Assembly (NCBI GenBank): GCA_964538565.1
Contig: CAZIGW010000010.1
Location: 1-48,077, forward strand
DNA: 48,077 nucleotides
Direction of reading: 5' to 3'
From: CAYVBN01 sp964538565
Lineage (GTDB): Bacteria > Pseudomonadota > Alphaproteobacteria > Rhizobiales > Xanthobacteraceae
Shown: in pieces, positions 7,663-15,950 of the stretch
Layout: the number at the start of each line of letters is the position of its first letter
How positions within the stretch are numbered: the first letter of the stretch is position 1
Position numbers and translations under genes: made by a program
Notes under the pieces: generated by a model
What the model was told of the DNA's origin: nothing
Seen by the model: the letters and a program-made list of their open reading frames with translations, nothing else
The model's database searches: none

Positions 7663-8618
7663 GAGAGTTTCTTCTCAGAGTGCTTCTTGCGAAGATAGGC
7701 CTCCACGAGGCCGACGATGCCCTTCGGGGCGATGATCACGAAGGCGACGAGCAGGATTCCGACCAGCAGCAGGTTGACCGCGGACGAGATCGTCACGTTC
7801 GCGATCTGCTGCAGGGTGCCGAGCAGCAGCGCTCCGATCAACGGTCCGATCCAGGTCGTGGTTCCGCCGATCATCGGCATGGCGATCGAATTGACCGCGT
7901 AGGGCAGGCCGAAGGCCGACGAAGGCTCGAGATAGCCGATGTAGTAGGGAAACGGCGCGCCCGCCATGCCCATGAAGGCGCCCGACAGCGTCGTCGCGAT
8001 CAGTTTGAGCTTGAGGGTCGGCACGCCGGAGGCTTCCGCCGCCAGTTCGTCGTCGCGGATGCTGCTGAAGCCATAACCGAGCCGCGACCGTTCGATGGTG
8101 CGCGCAGTCGTCACCACGATGACGGCGAGCACCAGCATGATCAGGAACAGGTACTGCACGTAGCTGCCGATGACCGCGATCTCGCGCGGCCGCACCACGT
8201 AGGCGCCGCGCGAGCCGCCGACGAGATCCCAGTTGACCACCAGGGTCTGCAGCACCACGGCGAGCGCGAGCGTGGCGATGGCGAAGAACGCGCCGCGCAG
8301 ACGCAGGGTGAGATAGCCGGTTCCGAGCCCGATCAGGCCGGAGACGATCGCGGCGATGACGACCAGCGCCGGAATCGGCAGCGGATACATCTTGTGGAAG
8401 AACACCGAGGTGTAGGCGCCGACCGCGAAGAACGCGGCCGTGCCGAAGTTCACGTAGCCGGTATAGCCGCCGAGAATGTTCCAGGCCGTCGCCAGCACGA
8501 CGAACTGCAGGATCGTGTAGCCGGCGAAGAACACGTAGTCGTTGCCGAACGAACGCGCGACGGCGAACACGGCGGCCGCAACCACGGTGGCAAACAGCAG
8601 GAAGGTCGAGGTTCGCAT
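7584..8618 (-). CDS. livM: LivM-like ABC transporter permease (first liv cluster)
   Basis: Membrane subunit of about 344 residues starting MRTSTFLLFATVVAAAVFA at 8618, 2 nt after the livH stop; a GTG two codons upstream, overlapping that stop, is an alternative. LivM features are WNILGGYTGYVNFGTAAFFAVGAY, YLTLRLRGAFFAIATLALA and the GGTTTWIGPLIGALLLGTL loop that contacts the ATPases. Multiple hydrophobic helices are evident. The last 25 codons (SWPHNFSKLKDSARGSAVSS and beyond) run in a different frame inside livG, giving an unusually long 79-nt overlap. They are polar and unlike the usual family end, so they may result from loss of an earlier stop codon. Confidence 0.92.
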   Translation of the reverse strand: MRTSTFLLFATVVAAAVFAVARSFGNDYVFFAGYTILQFVVLATAWNILGGYTGYVNFGTAAFFAVGAYTSVFFHKMYPLPIPALVVIAAIVSGLIGLGTGYLTLRLRGAFFAIATLALAVVLQTLVVNWDLVGGSRGAYVVRPREIAVIGSYVQYLFLIMLVLAVIVVTTARTIERSRLGYGFSSIRDDELAAEASGVPTLKLKLIATTLSGAFMGMAGAPFPYYIGYLEPSSAFGLPYAVNSIAMPMIGGTTTWIGPLIGALLLGTLQQIANVTISSAVNLLLVGILLVAFVIIAPKGIVGLVEAYLRKKHSEKKLSWPHNFSKLKDSARGSAVSSHSTEST

Positions 8619-8620
8619 CG

Positions 8621-9496
8621 TCACCGTCCCAAGAGGCCGGCGGGCCGGACCGCGAGCGTGAGCAACAGCAGGCCGAAGCTCACGGCGGGCGCCCACGACG
8701 GACCGTAGAAGGTGGCGGTGAAGCTCTCGACCACCCCGAGCAGCATCGCGCCGATCAGGGTACCCGGCAGGCTGCCGAGTCCGCCGAGCACGCAGATGGC
8801 GAACACGCGGCCGATGTACTCACGCCCGATCGACGGCTCGACCGGTTGAATGACGATCAGGAACGCGCCCGCCATCGCGGCGGTGGCGATCGAGATCGCG
8901 AACGCTCGGCGTTTGATGCGGACCGGATCGGCCGCCATGAGCCGCAGCGCCAGCTCGTCTTGCGAGACTGCCATGATGGCGCGCCCCATGAACGTGCGCG
9001 TCAGGAAGAGCTGAAGCACCGCCAGCACCAGGAGCGACACGAGGCAGGGAATCAGCATGCGCATCGGCAGATCGATGAAGCCGATGTGCCACGTGCGGTC
9101 GGTGTAGAAGGTCTGCACATAGCGGTAGTCGACGCCGAACACGAGGATGAGCGCGACCTCGGTGATGAACAGGAGGCCGAAGAAGAACGCGAGGCTGCGC
9201 AGCCGCTCGTGCCCGCGCTTCTCGAACGAGACGTAGTAGACCTGATAGACGCCTGCGCCGAGCGCGTAGAACACGGGCAGGACCAGGACGCCGAGAACGA
9301 TCGGGTCGATGCCGAACAGCCCGTTCAGATAGAACGCCGCGTACGAGCCGAGAATGATGAATGCCGGGTGGGCGATGTTGACGATGTCGAGAATCCCGAA
9401 CGAGATCGAAATGCCGACCGTGACGGCGGCGTAGAAGCCGCCGAGCAGCAGGCCGGCGATCAACGCGTTGAGGATGAGATCGTACGGAACGGACAT
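8621..9496 (-). CDS. livH: LivH-like ABC transporter permease (first liv cluster)
   Basis: 291-residue membrane subunit and first gene of the livHMGF set. It begins MSVPYDLILNALIAGLLLGGFYAAVTVGISI, followed by the LivH-typical FGILDIVNIAHPAFIILGSYAAF. The C-terminal half carries ICVLGGLGSLPGTLIGAMLLGVVES, the EAA-like loop for ATPase contact, and ends in SFGLLLLTLAVRPAGLLGR. No clear ribosome site precedes the ATG at 9496. The promoter presumably lies in the 285-nt gap upstream. With the receptor at 4809-6074 it would complete a five-protein uptake system. Confidence 0.93.
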   Translation of the reverse strand: MSVPYDLILNALIAGLLLGGFYAAVTVGISISFGILDIVNIAHPAFIILGSYAAFYLNGLFGIDPIVLGVLVLPVFYALGAGVYQVYYVSFEKRGHERLRSLAFFFGLLFITEVALILVFGVDYRYVQTFYTDRTWHIGFIDLPMRMLIPCLVSLLVLAVLQLFLTRTFMGRAIMAVSQDELALRLMAADPVRIKRRAFAISIATAAMAGAFLIVIQPVEPSIGREYIGRVFAICVLGGLGSLPGTLIGAMLLGVVESFTATFYGPSWAPAVSFGLLLLTLAVRPAGLLGR

Positions 9497-9781
9497 GCGC
9501 GCTTCGATCCGGAGCCTCAGCCTACGGGCAACTTGGCATGCCTCATCACGGATCCGGGCGCTGCCATCGTCGCATGGCCCGTTCGCGTGCCGCCGTGGGC
9601 CGCGCGCTCAGCACACTGTATCCGGACATGCGTCCCCCCCCGAGTCGTCCTGTTGTGCGGACGTTCGGCCGGCAGTTTGCAAGAAGCGGGGCGGCTTGGC
9701 TAGACCAAACCTCGGGGTCGGGGCAGCTCCCGCGCACGGCCGGCTTCCGTCAGGCGAGCCGGGCCGCGGCGGGTCACGTCG
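9497..9781. other. 285-nt spacer between livH and the cupin gene
   Basis: No convincing gene. Both flanking genes are on minus, so this should hold the 3' end of the cupin transcript and the promoter of livHMGF. I see no strong -35/-10 pair. The best -10-like element on minus is TACAGT at 9613-9618, without a matching -35. There is a run of eight C at 9632-9639. Confidence 0.3.
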
Positions 9782-10234
9782 TCACGCGGCGGCACGCCGC
9801 ACCGTTTCCGGAATGGGCAGCGGCCGATTGGCGCTCTGCAGAAATTCGACCGTCATGAACACGAGATCGGCGTCGCCGATGTTCTCGAGGTCATGCACCT
9901 TGAACTTGCCGGGCCCGTAGGTCTCGTGCCGGGTCTCGCCCGGCTGATAGGTGTATTCGACCGTCGTGCCGTCCATCAGGTGCTGGCGGCCGTGGCCGCC
10001 GCTCACCGATGTCCAGAAATAGTCGAGCACGTGGCGGTGAAAGCCGATCCGCTCGCCTGGCTTCAGGCGGATCATCCACACCCGCACCTTGTCGTTCTCG
10101 GAGAGGAGTTCGCTGCCGACGCAGGCGTTCGGCTGACGGCTTTCCTGCTCGAATTCCTCGACAAGCCACTTCGGCCATTCCGCCTTCTCGGTGCTGAGCG
10201 CCGGCTTGTCCATCATGGTCATCGCGTTCGCCAT
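9782..10234 (-). CDS. Single-domain cupin protein
   Basis: 150-residue protein with one cupin beta-barrel. Cupin motif 1 is recognisable in KPGERIGFHRHVLDYFWTSV, with two His that could bind metal. HDLENIGDADLVFMTVEF forms the second motif. GGAGGAATGCC precedes the ATG at 10234, a strong ribosome site. It is divergent from the FAD monooxygenase at 10288, with only 53 nt between start codons, so the two are probably controlled together. Cupins of this size next to hydroxylases may be sensors, isomerases or small dioxygenases; the sequence does not choose between them. Confidence 0.85.
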   Translation of the reverse strand: MANAMTMMDKPALSTEKAEWPKWLVEEFEQESRQPNACVGSELLSENDKVRVWMIRLKPGERIGFHRHVLDYFWTSVSGGHGRQHLMDGTTVEYTYQPGETRHETYGPGKFKVHDLENIGDADLVFMTVEFLQSANRPLPIPETVRRAAA

Positions 10235-10260
10235 GGCATTCCTCCGCTTTCCGGAGCCAC

Positions 10261-10266
10261 TATACT
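10261..10266 (+). promoter_or_regulatory. Possible -10 element for the first FAD monooxygenase
   Basis: TATACT (5 of 6 matches to TATAAT) lies 21 nt before the monooxygenase ATG in the 53-nt divergent gap. No good -35 sits 16-18 nt upstream, so it would need an activator. Confidence 0.3.
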
Positions 10267-10287
10267 CGGTCTCGGCCGGGAAAAGCG

Positions 10288-11520
10288 ATGGAGGAATTGG
10301 TGGCGGGCGAAAGGGGGCGCGCGGTGGTCGTCGGGGGCTCTCTGAGCGGGCTCTTCGCTGCCCTGCTCCTGCGACGGCATGGCTGGAGCGTCGACATCTA
10401 CGAGCGGGTGGAGGCGGAACTCGCCGGCCGCGGAGCCGGCATCGTCACCCACCGGCTGGTGTGGGACGCACTCGACGCGCTCGGGATCGAATGGCGGATG
10501 GAACTCGGCGTCACGGTGTCGACGCGCCGCATGTTCGGCCTCGACGGCCGCCTGACGCTCGAGCATCCGTGCCGGCAGACGTTCACCGCCTGGGACCGCC
10601 TCTACGCGATGCTGCGTGGCGCATTCCCGTCGGAGCACTACCACCGCGGCCGGGAGCTCGTCCGCATCGAAGAGGCGGGCGCTCGCGTCGTCGCGCATTT
10701 CGCCGACGGCACGACCGCGGAGGGCGACCTGCTCGTCGGCGCGGACGGGCTGCGTTCGAGCGTGCGCGCGCAGTTCCTGCCCGAAGTCGTGCCACTCTAT
10801 GTGGGCTACGTCGCCTGGCGCGGGCTGGTTCCGGAGAGCAGCTTCCCCCCGGCGCTGCACCGCGAACTGTTCGAATATCTCGCCTTCTGCCTGCCGCCCG
10901 GCGAGCAGATGCTGGGCTACCCGGTCGCCGGCCCCAACAACGATCTGCGCGCCGGGCATCGCCGCTACAACTTCGTCTGGTACCGGCCGGCCGACGAGCG
11001 CGAGCTCGACCGCCTGCTGACCGACGAGGCTGGCCATGCCCATGTCATCTCGATCCCGCCGCCGCTGATCGCGGCCGCGGTCATCGCCGCAATGCGCGCC
11101 GCGGCCGAACGCGTGCTGGCGCCGCAGTTCCGCGACCTGATGCGGCTCGCGGAACAGCCGTTCCTGCAGCCGATCTACGACATCGAGTCGCCGCGCATGG
11201 CGTTCGGCCGCTCGGTGCTCATCGGCGACGCGGCGTTCGTGGCGCGCCCGCATGTCGGCGCCGGCGTCGCCAAGGCGGCGCAGGACGCGCTCACGCTCGT
11301 CGAATGCCTTGAGGCCGGCGGGAAGATCGAAGCCGCGCTCGCGCGGTTCGAACGCGAGCGCACCGGCGTCGGCCGCCGCATCATCGCGCACGCGCGCCAC
11401 CTCGGCGCCTACATGCAGCCGCGCCAGGCGACGAGCGAGGAGCGGCGCATGGCGGAAATCCACCGCTCGCCCGAGGCGGTGCTGACGGAAACCGCCGTGC
11501 TCGATTTCTTAGAGGCCTAG
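10288..11520 (+). CDS. FAD-dependent aromatic-ring monooxygenase, 2,6-dihydroxypyridine hydroxylase-like
   Basis: 410-residue class A flavoprotein monooxygenase (p-hydroxybenzoate hydroxylase superfamily). The FAD fold is seen in VVVGGSLSGLFAALLLRRHG (GGSLSG at 16-21), and the conserved GD is in VLIGDAAFVARPHVGAGV (313-314). GRGAGIVTH and the DLLVGADGLRSSVRAQF motif fit the subgroup that hydroxylates dihydroxypyridines and related heteroaromatics; the substrate is inference. A GTG at 10300 has GGAGG five nucleotides upstream and may be the real start. It is a clear paralogue of the protein at 18604-19848. Its 3' end overlaps the amidohydrolase gene on the other strand by 12 nt. Confidence 0.9.
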   Translation: MEELVAGERGRAVVVGGSLSGLFAALLLRRHGWSVDIYERVEAELAGRGAGIVTHRLVWDALDALGIEWRMELGVTVSTRRMFGLDGRLTLEHPCRQTFTAWDRLYAMLRGAFPSEHYHRGRELVRIEEAGARVVAHFADGTTAEGDLLVGADGLRSSVRAQFLPEVVPLYVGYVAWRGLVPESSFPPALHRELFEYLAFCLPPGEQMLGYPVAGPNNDLRAGHRRYNFVWYRPADERELDRLLTDEAGHAHVISIPPPLIAAAVIAAMRAAAERVLAPQFRDLMRLAEQPFLQPIYDIESPRMAFGRSVLIGDAAFVARPHVGAGVAKAAQDALTLVECLEAGGKIEAALARFERERTGVGRRIIAHARHLGAYMQPRQATSEERRMAEIHRSPEAVLTETAVLDFLEA

Positions 11521-12576
11521 CAGCTTCCGGGCGTTGCCGCCGGCGATCGCCGCGACCGTGGGCGGATCGAACTGATCGACCGAGGCGACATGCCCGATCG
11601 GATCGTAGTCGGCCATGTCGTAGGGATAGTCGGTTCCCATCAGCACGTGGTCGACCCCGAACGTGCCGACCAGCGCCTGCAGCTGCTGCGGCGTGAACAC
11701 GACGGAATCGAAGTAGATCTTGCGCAGATAGCTGGTCGGCGGGTGAGGCAGCTCCGCCTGGCAGTCGGAGCGCGCGCCCCAGGCGTGGTCGATGCGGCCC
11801 CAATAGGCACCGAGATAGCCGCCGCCGTGCACGGCGAGAATCTTCAGGCGCGGATGACGCTCGAGCACGCCGTCGAAGATCAGGTAGTGCAGCGCGATCG
11901 TGGTTTCGAGCGGATTGCCGATCACGTTGTTGAAATAGAAACGGGAGAGCCGCTGCGCCTCGGTGAAGCCGTTGGGATGCAGCAGCACGAGCGCGCCGAG
12001 CTCCTCGGCCTTCTTCCAGAACGGCGCGAAGGCGGGGTCCGACAATTCCTTGCCGGCGACATTGGTGAGGATCTCGACGCCCTTGAACTTGAGCGACGTC
12101 ATGCAGCGCTCGAGCTCCTTCGCGGCCTCCGCGCCGTCCGCCAGCGGCACGCTGCCGAGCGCCACGAAGCGGTCCGGCCGGCGCGCGACGTATTCGGCAA
12201 TTCCGTCGTTGAGCACGCGGGTCGCCGGGACCGCGATGTCGAGCGGCACCGTGTAGTAGCACTGCGGCGGCGGCGGCATGACGAGCTGGACGTCGATCCC
12301 CATGGCGTCGAGATCGGCGAGTCGCTCGTCGTATTCGGTCATGCGCGAGCGCCGGTCGGTCTCCTGCTGCTGGCCGATCGCCTTGGTGTCGGGCGTGGCG
12401 AAATGGGCGAGCGGGATGGTCGAGAGGTCGAGATGCCCCTGCACGAGCGCCGCCGCCTGCGGCACCGCCACGTGCGAATGGATGTCCACGGTGGTGCTCT
12501 GGGGGCGCAGCTCGCGTCCGCTCTTCACCTGCTTGCGCGCAGCCGTCGGTCCGTAGCGGTTCCAGTTCTTCGCCAT
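11509..12576 (-). CDS. Amidohydrolase-2 family hydrolase/decarboxylase (ACMSD-like)
   Basis: 355-residue TIM-barrel metalloenzyme. The metal site starts with VDIHSHVAVPQ (HxH). VLLHPNG supplies the next His, LKILAVHGGGYLGAYWGRIDH the following one, and HVLMGTDYPYDM the catalytic Asp. This pattern fits 2-amino-3-carboxymuconate semialdehyde decarboxylase and related ring-fission-product hydrolases or decarboxylases. The reading frame is open far upstream, but ATG at 12576 (MAKNWNRYGPTAARKQ) begins recognisable protein. It is the last gene of the liv operon at 11509-19848, 29 nt after livF, so its substrate may be the imported compound or a product of the monooxygenase at the head of the operon. 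Confidence 0.9.
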   Translation of the reverse strand: MAKNWNRYGPTAARKQVKSGRELRPQSTTVDIHSHVAVPQAAALVQGHLDLSTIPLAHFATPDTKAIGQQQETDRRSRMTEYDERLADLDAMGIDVQLVMPPPPQCYYTVPLDIAVPATRVLNDGIAEYVARRPDRFVALGSVPLADGAEAAKELERCMTSLKFKGVEILTNVAGKELSDPAFAPFWKKAEELGALVLLHPNGFTEAQRLSRFYFNNVIGNPLETTIALHYLIFDGVLERHPRLKILAVHGGGYLGAYWGRIDHAWGARSDCQAELPHPPTSYLRKIYFDSVVFTPQQLQALVGTFGVDHVLMGTDYPYDMADYDPIGHVASVDQFDPPTVAAIAGGNARKLLGL

Positions 12577-12605
12577 GTCGATTCCTGCATTTTGAAGCGA
12601 AGGCG

Positions 12606-13322
12606 TCAGAAGACGCCGAGATGCTGCGAGACGATGGCATCGTCCATCTTGATCCGGTCGGCCGCGCCCTGATAGACCACGGCCCCGGTGTTGATGATGA
12701 CGATGTCGTCGGCAAGCTCGAGGGTGAGCTTGATGTTCTGCTCGACGAGGACGATCGACAGCCCGTCGGCCTTGAGCCGCGCGATGGTGCGGCCCACCTC
12801 GGCGACGATCTGCGGCGCGAGCCCCTCGGAAGGCTCGTCCATCAGGAGCACGCGCGGGTTTCCCATCAGGGCGCGGCCGATCGCCAGCATCTGCTGTTCG
12901 CCGCCGGAGAGCAGCGAGGCCATCTGGTTGCGCCGCTCGGAGAGGCGCGGAAAGGTCTCGAACACGCGCTCGATCGTCCACGGCCGGCGCCCGTCGACCG
13001 GCCGGCGCCCCGCCACGACGAGATTCTCGCGCACCGTGAGGCTCTTGAAGATGCGGCGGCCCTGCGGCACGAGGGCGACCCCGTGCGCGGCGATCTCCTC
13101 GGGCGGCGATTTCGTCACCGGAGCGCCGAACACCTCGACCGTTCCGGCGCGCGGCGGCAGGAGTCCGACCGTGACGTTCATGCAGGTCGACTTGCCGGCG
13201 CCGTTGCGGCCGAGCAGGCCGAGCAGGCGGCCCTCGCCGAGATCGAACGAGACCTTCTGCAGCACGTGGCTGTCGCCGTAGAAGGCGTCGATGTCGCTCA
13301 AACGCAGGGCGCTAGTCGCCAA
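12606..13322 (-). CDS. livF: LivF-like ABC transporter ATPase (second liv cluster)
   Basis: 238-residue ATPase with canonical motifs throughout: Walker A GRNGAGKST (38-46), LVPQGRRIFKSLTVRENL, signature LSGGEQQ (138-144) and Walker B VLLMDEP (158-164), ending QHLGVF. As in the first cluster, translation must start at a TTG (13322) whose codons overlap the livG stop. No nearby ATG matches the family N-terminus. It is only moderately similar to the LivF at 6201-6935, so the two clusters are old paralogues and not a recent duplication. Confidence 0.94.
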   Translation of the reverse strand: MATSALRLSDIDAFYGDSHVLQKVSFDLGEGRLLGLLGRNGAGKSTCMNVTVGLLPPRAGTVEVFGAPVTKSPPEEIAAHGVALVPQGRRIFKSLTVRENLVVAGRRPVDGRRPWTIERVFETFPRLSERRNQMASLLSGGEQQMLAIGRALMGNPRVLLMDEPSEGLAPQIVAEVGRTIARLKADGLSIVLVEQNIKLTLELADDIVIINTGAVVYQGAADRIKMDDAIVSQHLGVF

Positions 13323-14049
13323 GGTAGACCTCTCGGGTGCGTGGGTTGCCGACGACCTCCGCGCGGGTTCCTTCCACGATCACCTCGCCGAAATGCAGCA
13401 GCGTGATGCGGTCGGCAAAATCGAGCGCGACGTCCATGTTGTGCTCGATCATCACGATTGTCACGTCGCGCGGGATGGTATTGAGCAGGTGGCGCACGTC
13501 GCGGCGCTCGTCGATCGACAGGCCGGCGAACGGCTCGTCGAGCAGCAGCACCTTGGGCTGCTGCGCGAGCGCCATGGCGATCTCGACGCGGCGGCGCTCG
13601 CCGTAGGACGTCTGCGAGACCGGGCGCTCGGCGATGTCGCCGAGCCCGACCTGGGTGAGAACATCGTGCGCGCGCGCCATCAGGTCGTGCTGCCGGTCGA
13701 GATCCGTCAGCGGGTTCCAGCGCCGCGGCGAGAGGCCGAGCAGAGACAGCACGACGTTGCGCATGATGGTGTCGTGCGCGAACAGCGTGATGATCTGATA
13801 GGTCCGCGCCATGCCGAGGTGCGCGCGCTTGCGGCTCGGAAGGGACGTGATGTCATGATCGAAGAACAGGATCGAGCCGCTGTCCGGCGTGATCTCGCCG
13901 GTGATGAGGTTGAAAAGCGTGGTCTTGCCGGCCCCGTTCGGTCCGATGATCAGGCGCCGCTCGCCGGGCTCGACCGTGAAGCTGACGTTGGCGGTGACCC
14001 GCAGGCCGCCGAACGACTTGGAGAGCTCGTTGATGCGCAGCGCAGTCAT
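13312..14049 (-). CDS. livG: LivG-like ABC transporter ATPase (second liv cluster)
   Basis: 245-residue ATPase with Walker A GPNGAGKTT (36-44), the standard LivG signature SYGERRRVE (148-156), Walker B VLLLDEP (167-173) and switch region IEHNMDVALDFADRITLLH. The frame is open far upstream, but the ATG at 14049 overlaps the livM stop by 4 nt (ATGA) and starts MTALRINELSKSFGGLRV, the family N-terminus. Its normal signature contrasts with the degenerate one in the first-cluster LivG. Confidence 0.94.
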   Translation of the reverse strand: MTALRINELSKSFGGLRVTANVSFTVEPGERRLIIGPNGAGKTTLFNLITGEITPDSGSILFFDHDITSLPSRKRAHLGMARTYQIITLFAHDTIMRNVVLSLLGLSPRRWNPLTDLDRQHDLMARAHDVLTQVGLGDIAERPVSQTSYGERRRVEIAMALAQQPKVLLLDEPFAGLSIDERRDVRHLLNTIPRDVTIVMIEHNMDVALDFADRITLLHFGEVIVEGTRAEVVGNPRTREVYLGD

Positions 14050-15047
14050 GGCCTGCGCTCGTCGAGCTTGCCGGTCGCGACCGGGGCGTCCGGCCGCGAC
14101 CGCAGGTTCTGCCAGATGGCGCGCACGAGCCGCACCGAGCCGGGAACGAGCCCCTCGGGCATGAAGCTGATGATGACGATGAAGATGACCCCGAGCACGA
14201 GGTTCCAACGGACGATATAGGCGCTCACCACGTTCTTCATCACCACCACGATGGCGGCGCCGGCGATCGGGCCGAGCAGCGTCGCGGTGCCGCCGGAGAT
14301 CACCATCAGCAGCACCTCGGCCGAGGTCTGCAGGCTCACCACCTGCGGGCTGATGAACTGGTTGTAGTAGAGATAGAGCAGGCCGGCGATGGCGGTCCAG
14401 AAGCCGGACACCAGGAACGCCATGAAACGGATGAGCCAGACGTTGTAGCCGAGCGCGTTCATCCGCCGCGGCTGGTCGCGCGTGCCGCGCACGCTCGCGC
14501 CGAACGGGGAGCGCACGAAGATCGCCATCGAGGCGACCGCAATCAGGAAGATCACGAGCGTCGCGTAGAAGAACGCCGTCGGGTCGCTCAGGTCGAGCCC
14601 GAACGGCATCGGCCTGCTGTGCACGTTCACGCCGTTGTCGCCGTGGGTCAGGCTCACCCATCGATAGGCGATGCCCCAGAGAATCTGGCCGAGCGCCAGC
14701 GTGATCATCAGGAAGCCGATGCCGGTGGCGCGCAGCGCCAACACCGCGAACACCGCGGACGTGGCGAGCGTCACCACGATCGCGCTTGCGCCGGCGGCGG
14801 TCTGTCCGTAGCCGGCGGCAAGCAGCAGGGCCGCCGTATAGCCGGCGATGCTGAACAGCCCGGCGTGTCCGAGCGAGACGAGACCGGCGTAGCCGACCAG
14901 CACGTTGAGGGCGAGCGCGAAGATCGCCCAGAACAGAATCTGGCTGACGATGTTGATGTAATAGGGATTGCCGATCCACAGCGGCAACGAGAACAGCAGC
15001 GCGGCCGCCACGACGATCGCCAGTTGGTTGGGCCGGCTGCGCTTCAT
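14046..15047 (-). CDS. livM: LivM-like ABC transporter permease (second liv cluster)
   Basis: 333-residue membrane subunit. It has the LivM core ALNVLVGYAGLVSLGHAGLF, ALRATGIGFLMITLALGQI and the ATPase-contact loop GGTATLLGPIAGAAIVVVM. The ATG at 15047 overlaps the livH stop (ATGA), and the stop overlaps the livG start in the same way, so translation of the operon is tightly coupled. The C-terminus MPEGLVPGSVRLVRAIWQNL is typical of LivM. Confidence 0.93.
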   Translation of the reverse strand: MKRSRPNQLAIVVAAALLFSLPLWIGNPYYINIVSQILFWAIFALALNVLVGYAGLVSLGHAGLFSIAGYTAALLLAAGYGQTAAGASAIVVTLATSAVFAVLALRATGIGFLMITLALGQILWGIAYRWVSLTHGDNGVNVHSRPMPFGLDLSDPTAFFYATLVIFLIAVASMAIFVRSPFGASVRGTRDQPRRMNALGYNVWLIRFMAFLVSGFWTAIAGLLYLYYNQFISPQVVSLQTSAEVLLMVISGGTATLLGPIAGAAIVVVMKNVVSAYIVRWNLVLGVIFIVIISFMPEGLVPGSVRLVRAIWQNLRSRPDAPVATGKLDERRP

Positions 15048-15904
15048 GGAACGAATCTGCCGAACAGACCCTGCGGCCGCAGCACGAGCACCAGCAACAT
15101 GGGCAGGAACAGGATGACGTAGGCGAGGTCTGGAAACATCGCCTGGCCGAAATTGTAGAGGAATCCGATGACGAAACTGCCGACCAGCGCCCCGAGCAGG
15201 CTGCCGGTGCCGCCGAGAATGACGGTGATGAGCGCAAGCGGCAGCATGTCGGCGTCAAGTCCCGGGTAGACCGAGAGATAGGGGGCGCCCATCACGCCCG
15301 CGAAGGCGGCGAGCGCCGCCCCGAGGCTGAAGATGAGCGTGAACAGCCGCGACACCTTGATGCCGACCACGCGGGCGATCGGCGCGTCGTCGACGCCGGC
15401 GCGGATCATGGCGCCGAGCCGCGTCCAGTCGATCATCAGCCAGAGCGCGATCGCGATCGCGACCGCGATGCCGACGATCACCAGGCGATAGATCGGGAAG
15501 AACCCGCCGAACACCCGCACGGCGCCGGCCATGCCGGAGGGCGTCGACGGCTGGATCGGATCGCCGCCCCAGGCCATCAGGCAGATGTCGGCGATGATGA
15601 AGGAGAACCCGAGCGTAAGCAGCACCTGCGGCAGTTCCTGCCCGGCGAGGCGGCGCAGGAGCAGGCGCTCGATCGCCCCGCCGATCACCGCCATGGCGGC
15701 GCCGCTCGCGAGCGCCGCCAGCCAGAAGTTCATGCCGTCGGCGAGGAAGGTCGCGCCGAGATACGCCCCCAGCATGAAGAACGAGCCGTGCATCAGGTTG
15801 GGGATGCGCATCAATCCGAAGATCAGCGAAAACCCGGCGGAGAGCAGGAACAGCAATCCGCCGAGCGCAATGCTGTTCACTGCCAGAATCAGCCAAAGGC
15901 TCAT
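15044..15904 (-). CDS. livH: LivH-like ABC transporter permease (second liv cluster)
   Basis: 286-residue membrane subunit. MSLWLILAVNSIALGGLLFL is followed by FSLIFGLMRIPNLMHGSFFMLGAY, the LivH hallmark. ALITVILGGTGSLLGALVGSF is the cytoplasmic coupling loop, and the end is LVLRPQGLFGRFVP. The gene starts 46 nt after the binding-protein stop and overlaps livM by 4 nt. It belongs to the long minus-strand operon that runs from 19848 to 11509. Confidence 0.93.
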   Translation of the reverse strand: MSLWLILAVNSIALGGLLFLLSAGFSLIFGLMRIPNLMHGSFFMLGAYLGATFLADGMNFWLAALASGAAMAVIGGAIERLLLRRLAGQELPQVLLTLGFSFIIADICLMAWGGDPIQPSTPSGMAGAVRVFGGFFPIYRLVIVGIAVAIAIALWLMIDWTRLGAMIRAGVDDAPIARVVGIKVSRLFTLIFSLGAALAAFAGVMGAPYLSVYPGLDADMLPLALITVILGGTGSLLGALVGSFVIGFLYNFGQAMFPDLAYVILFLPMLLVLVLRPQGLFGRFVP

Positions 15905-15950
15905 CTGCGCCTACCTTCGAGCGCCGACCACGGAGCGCCTGTCGCGCAGC

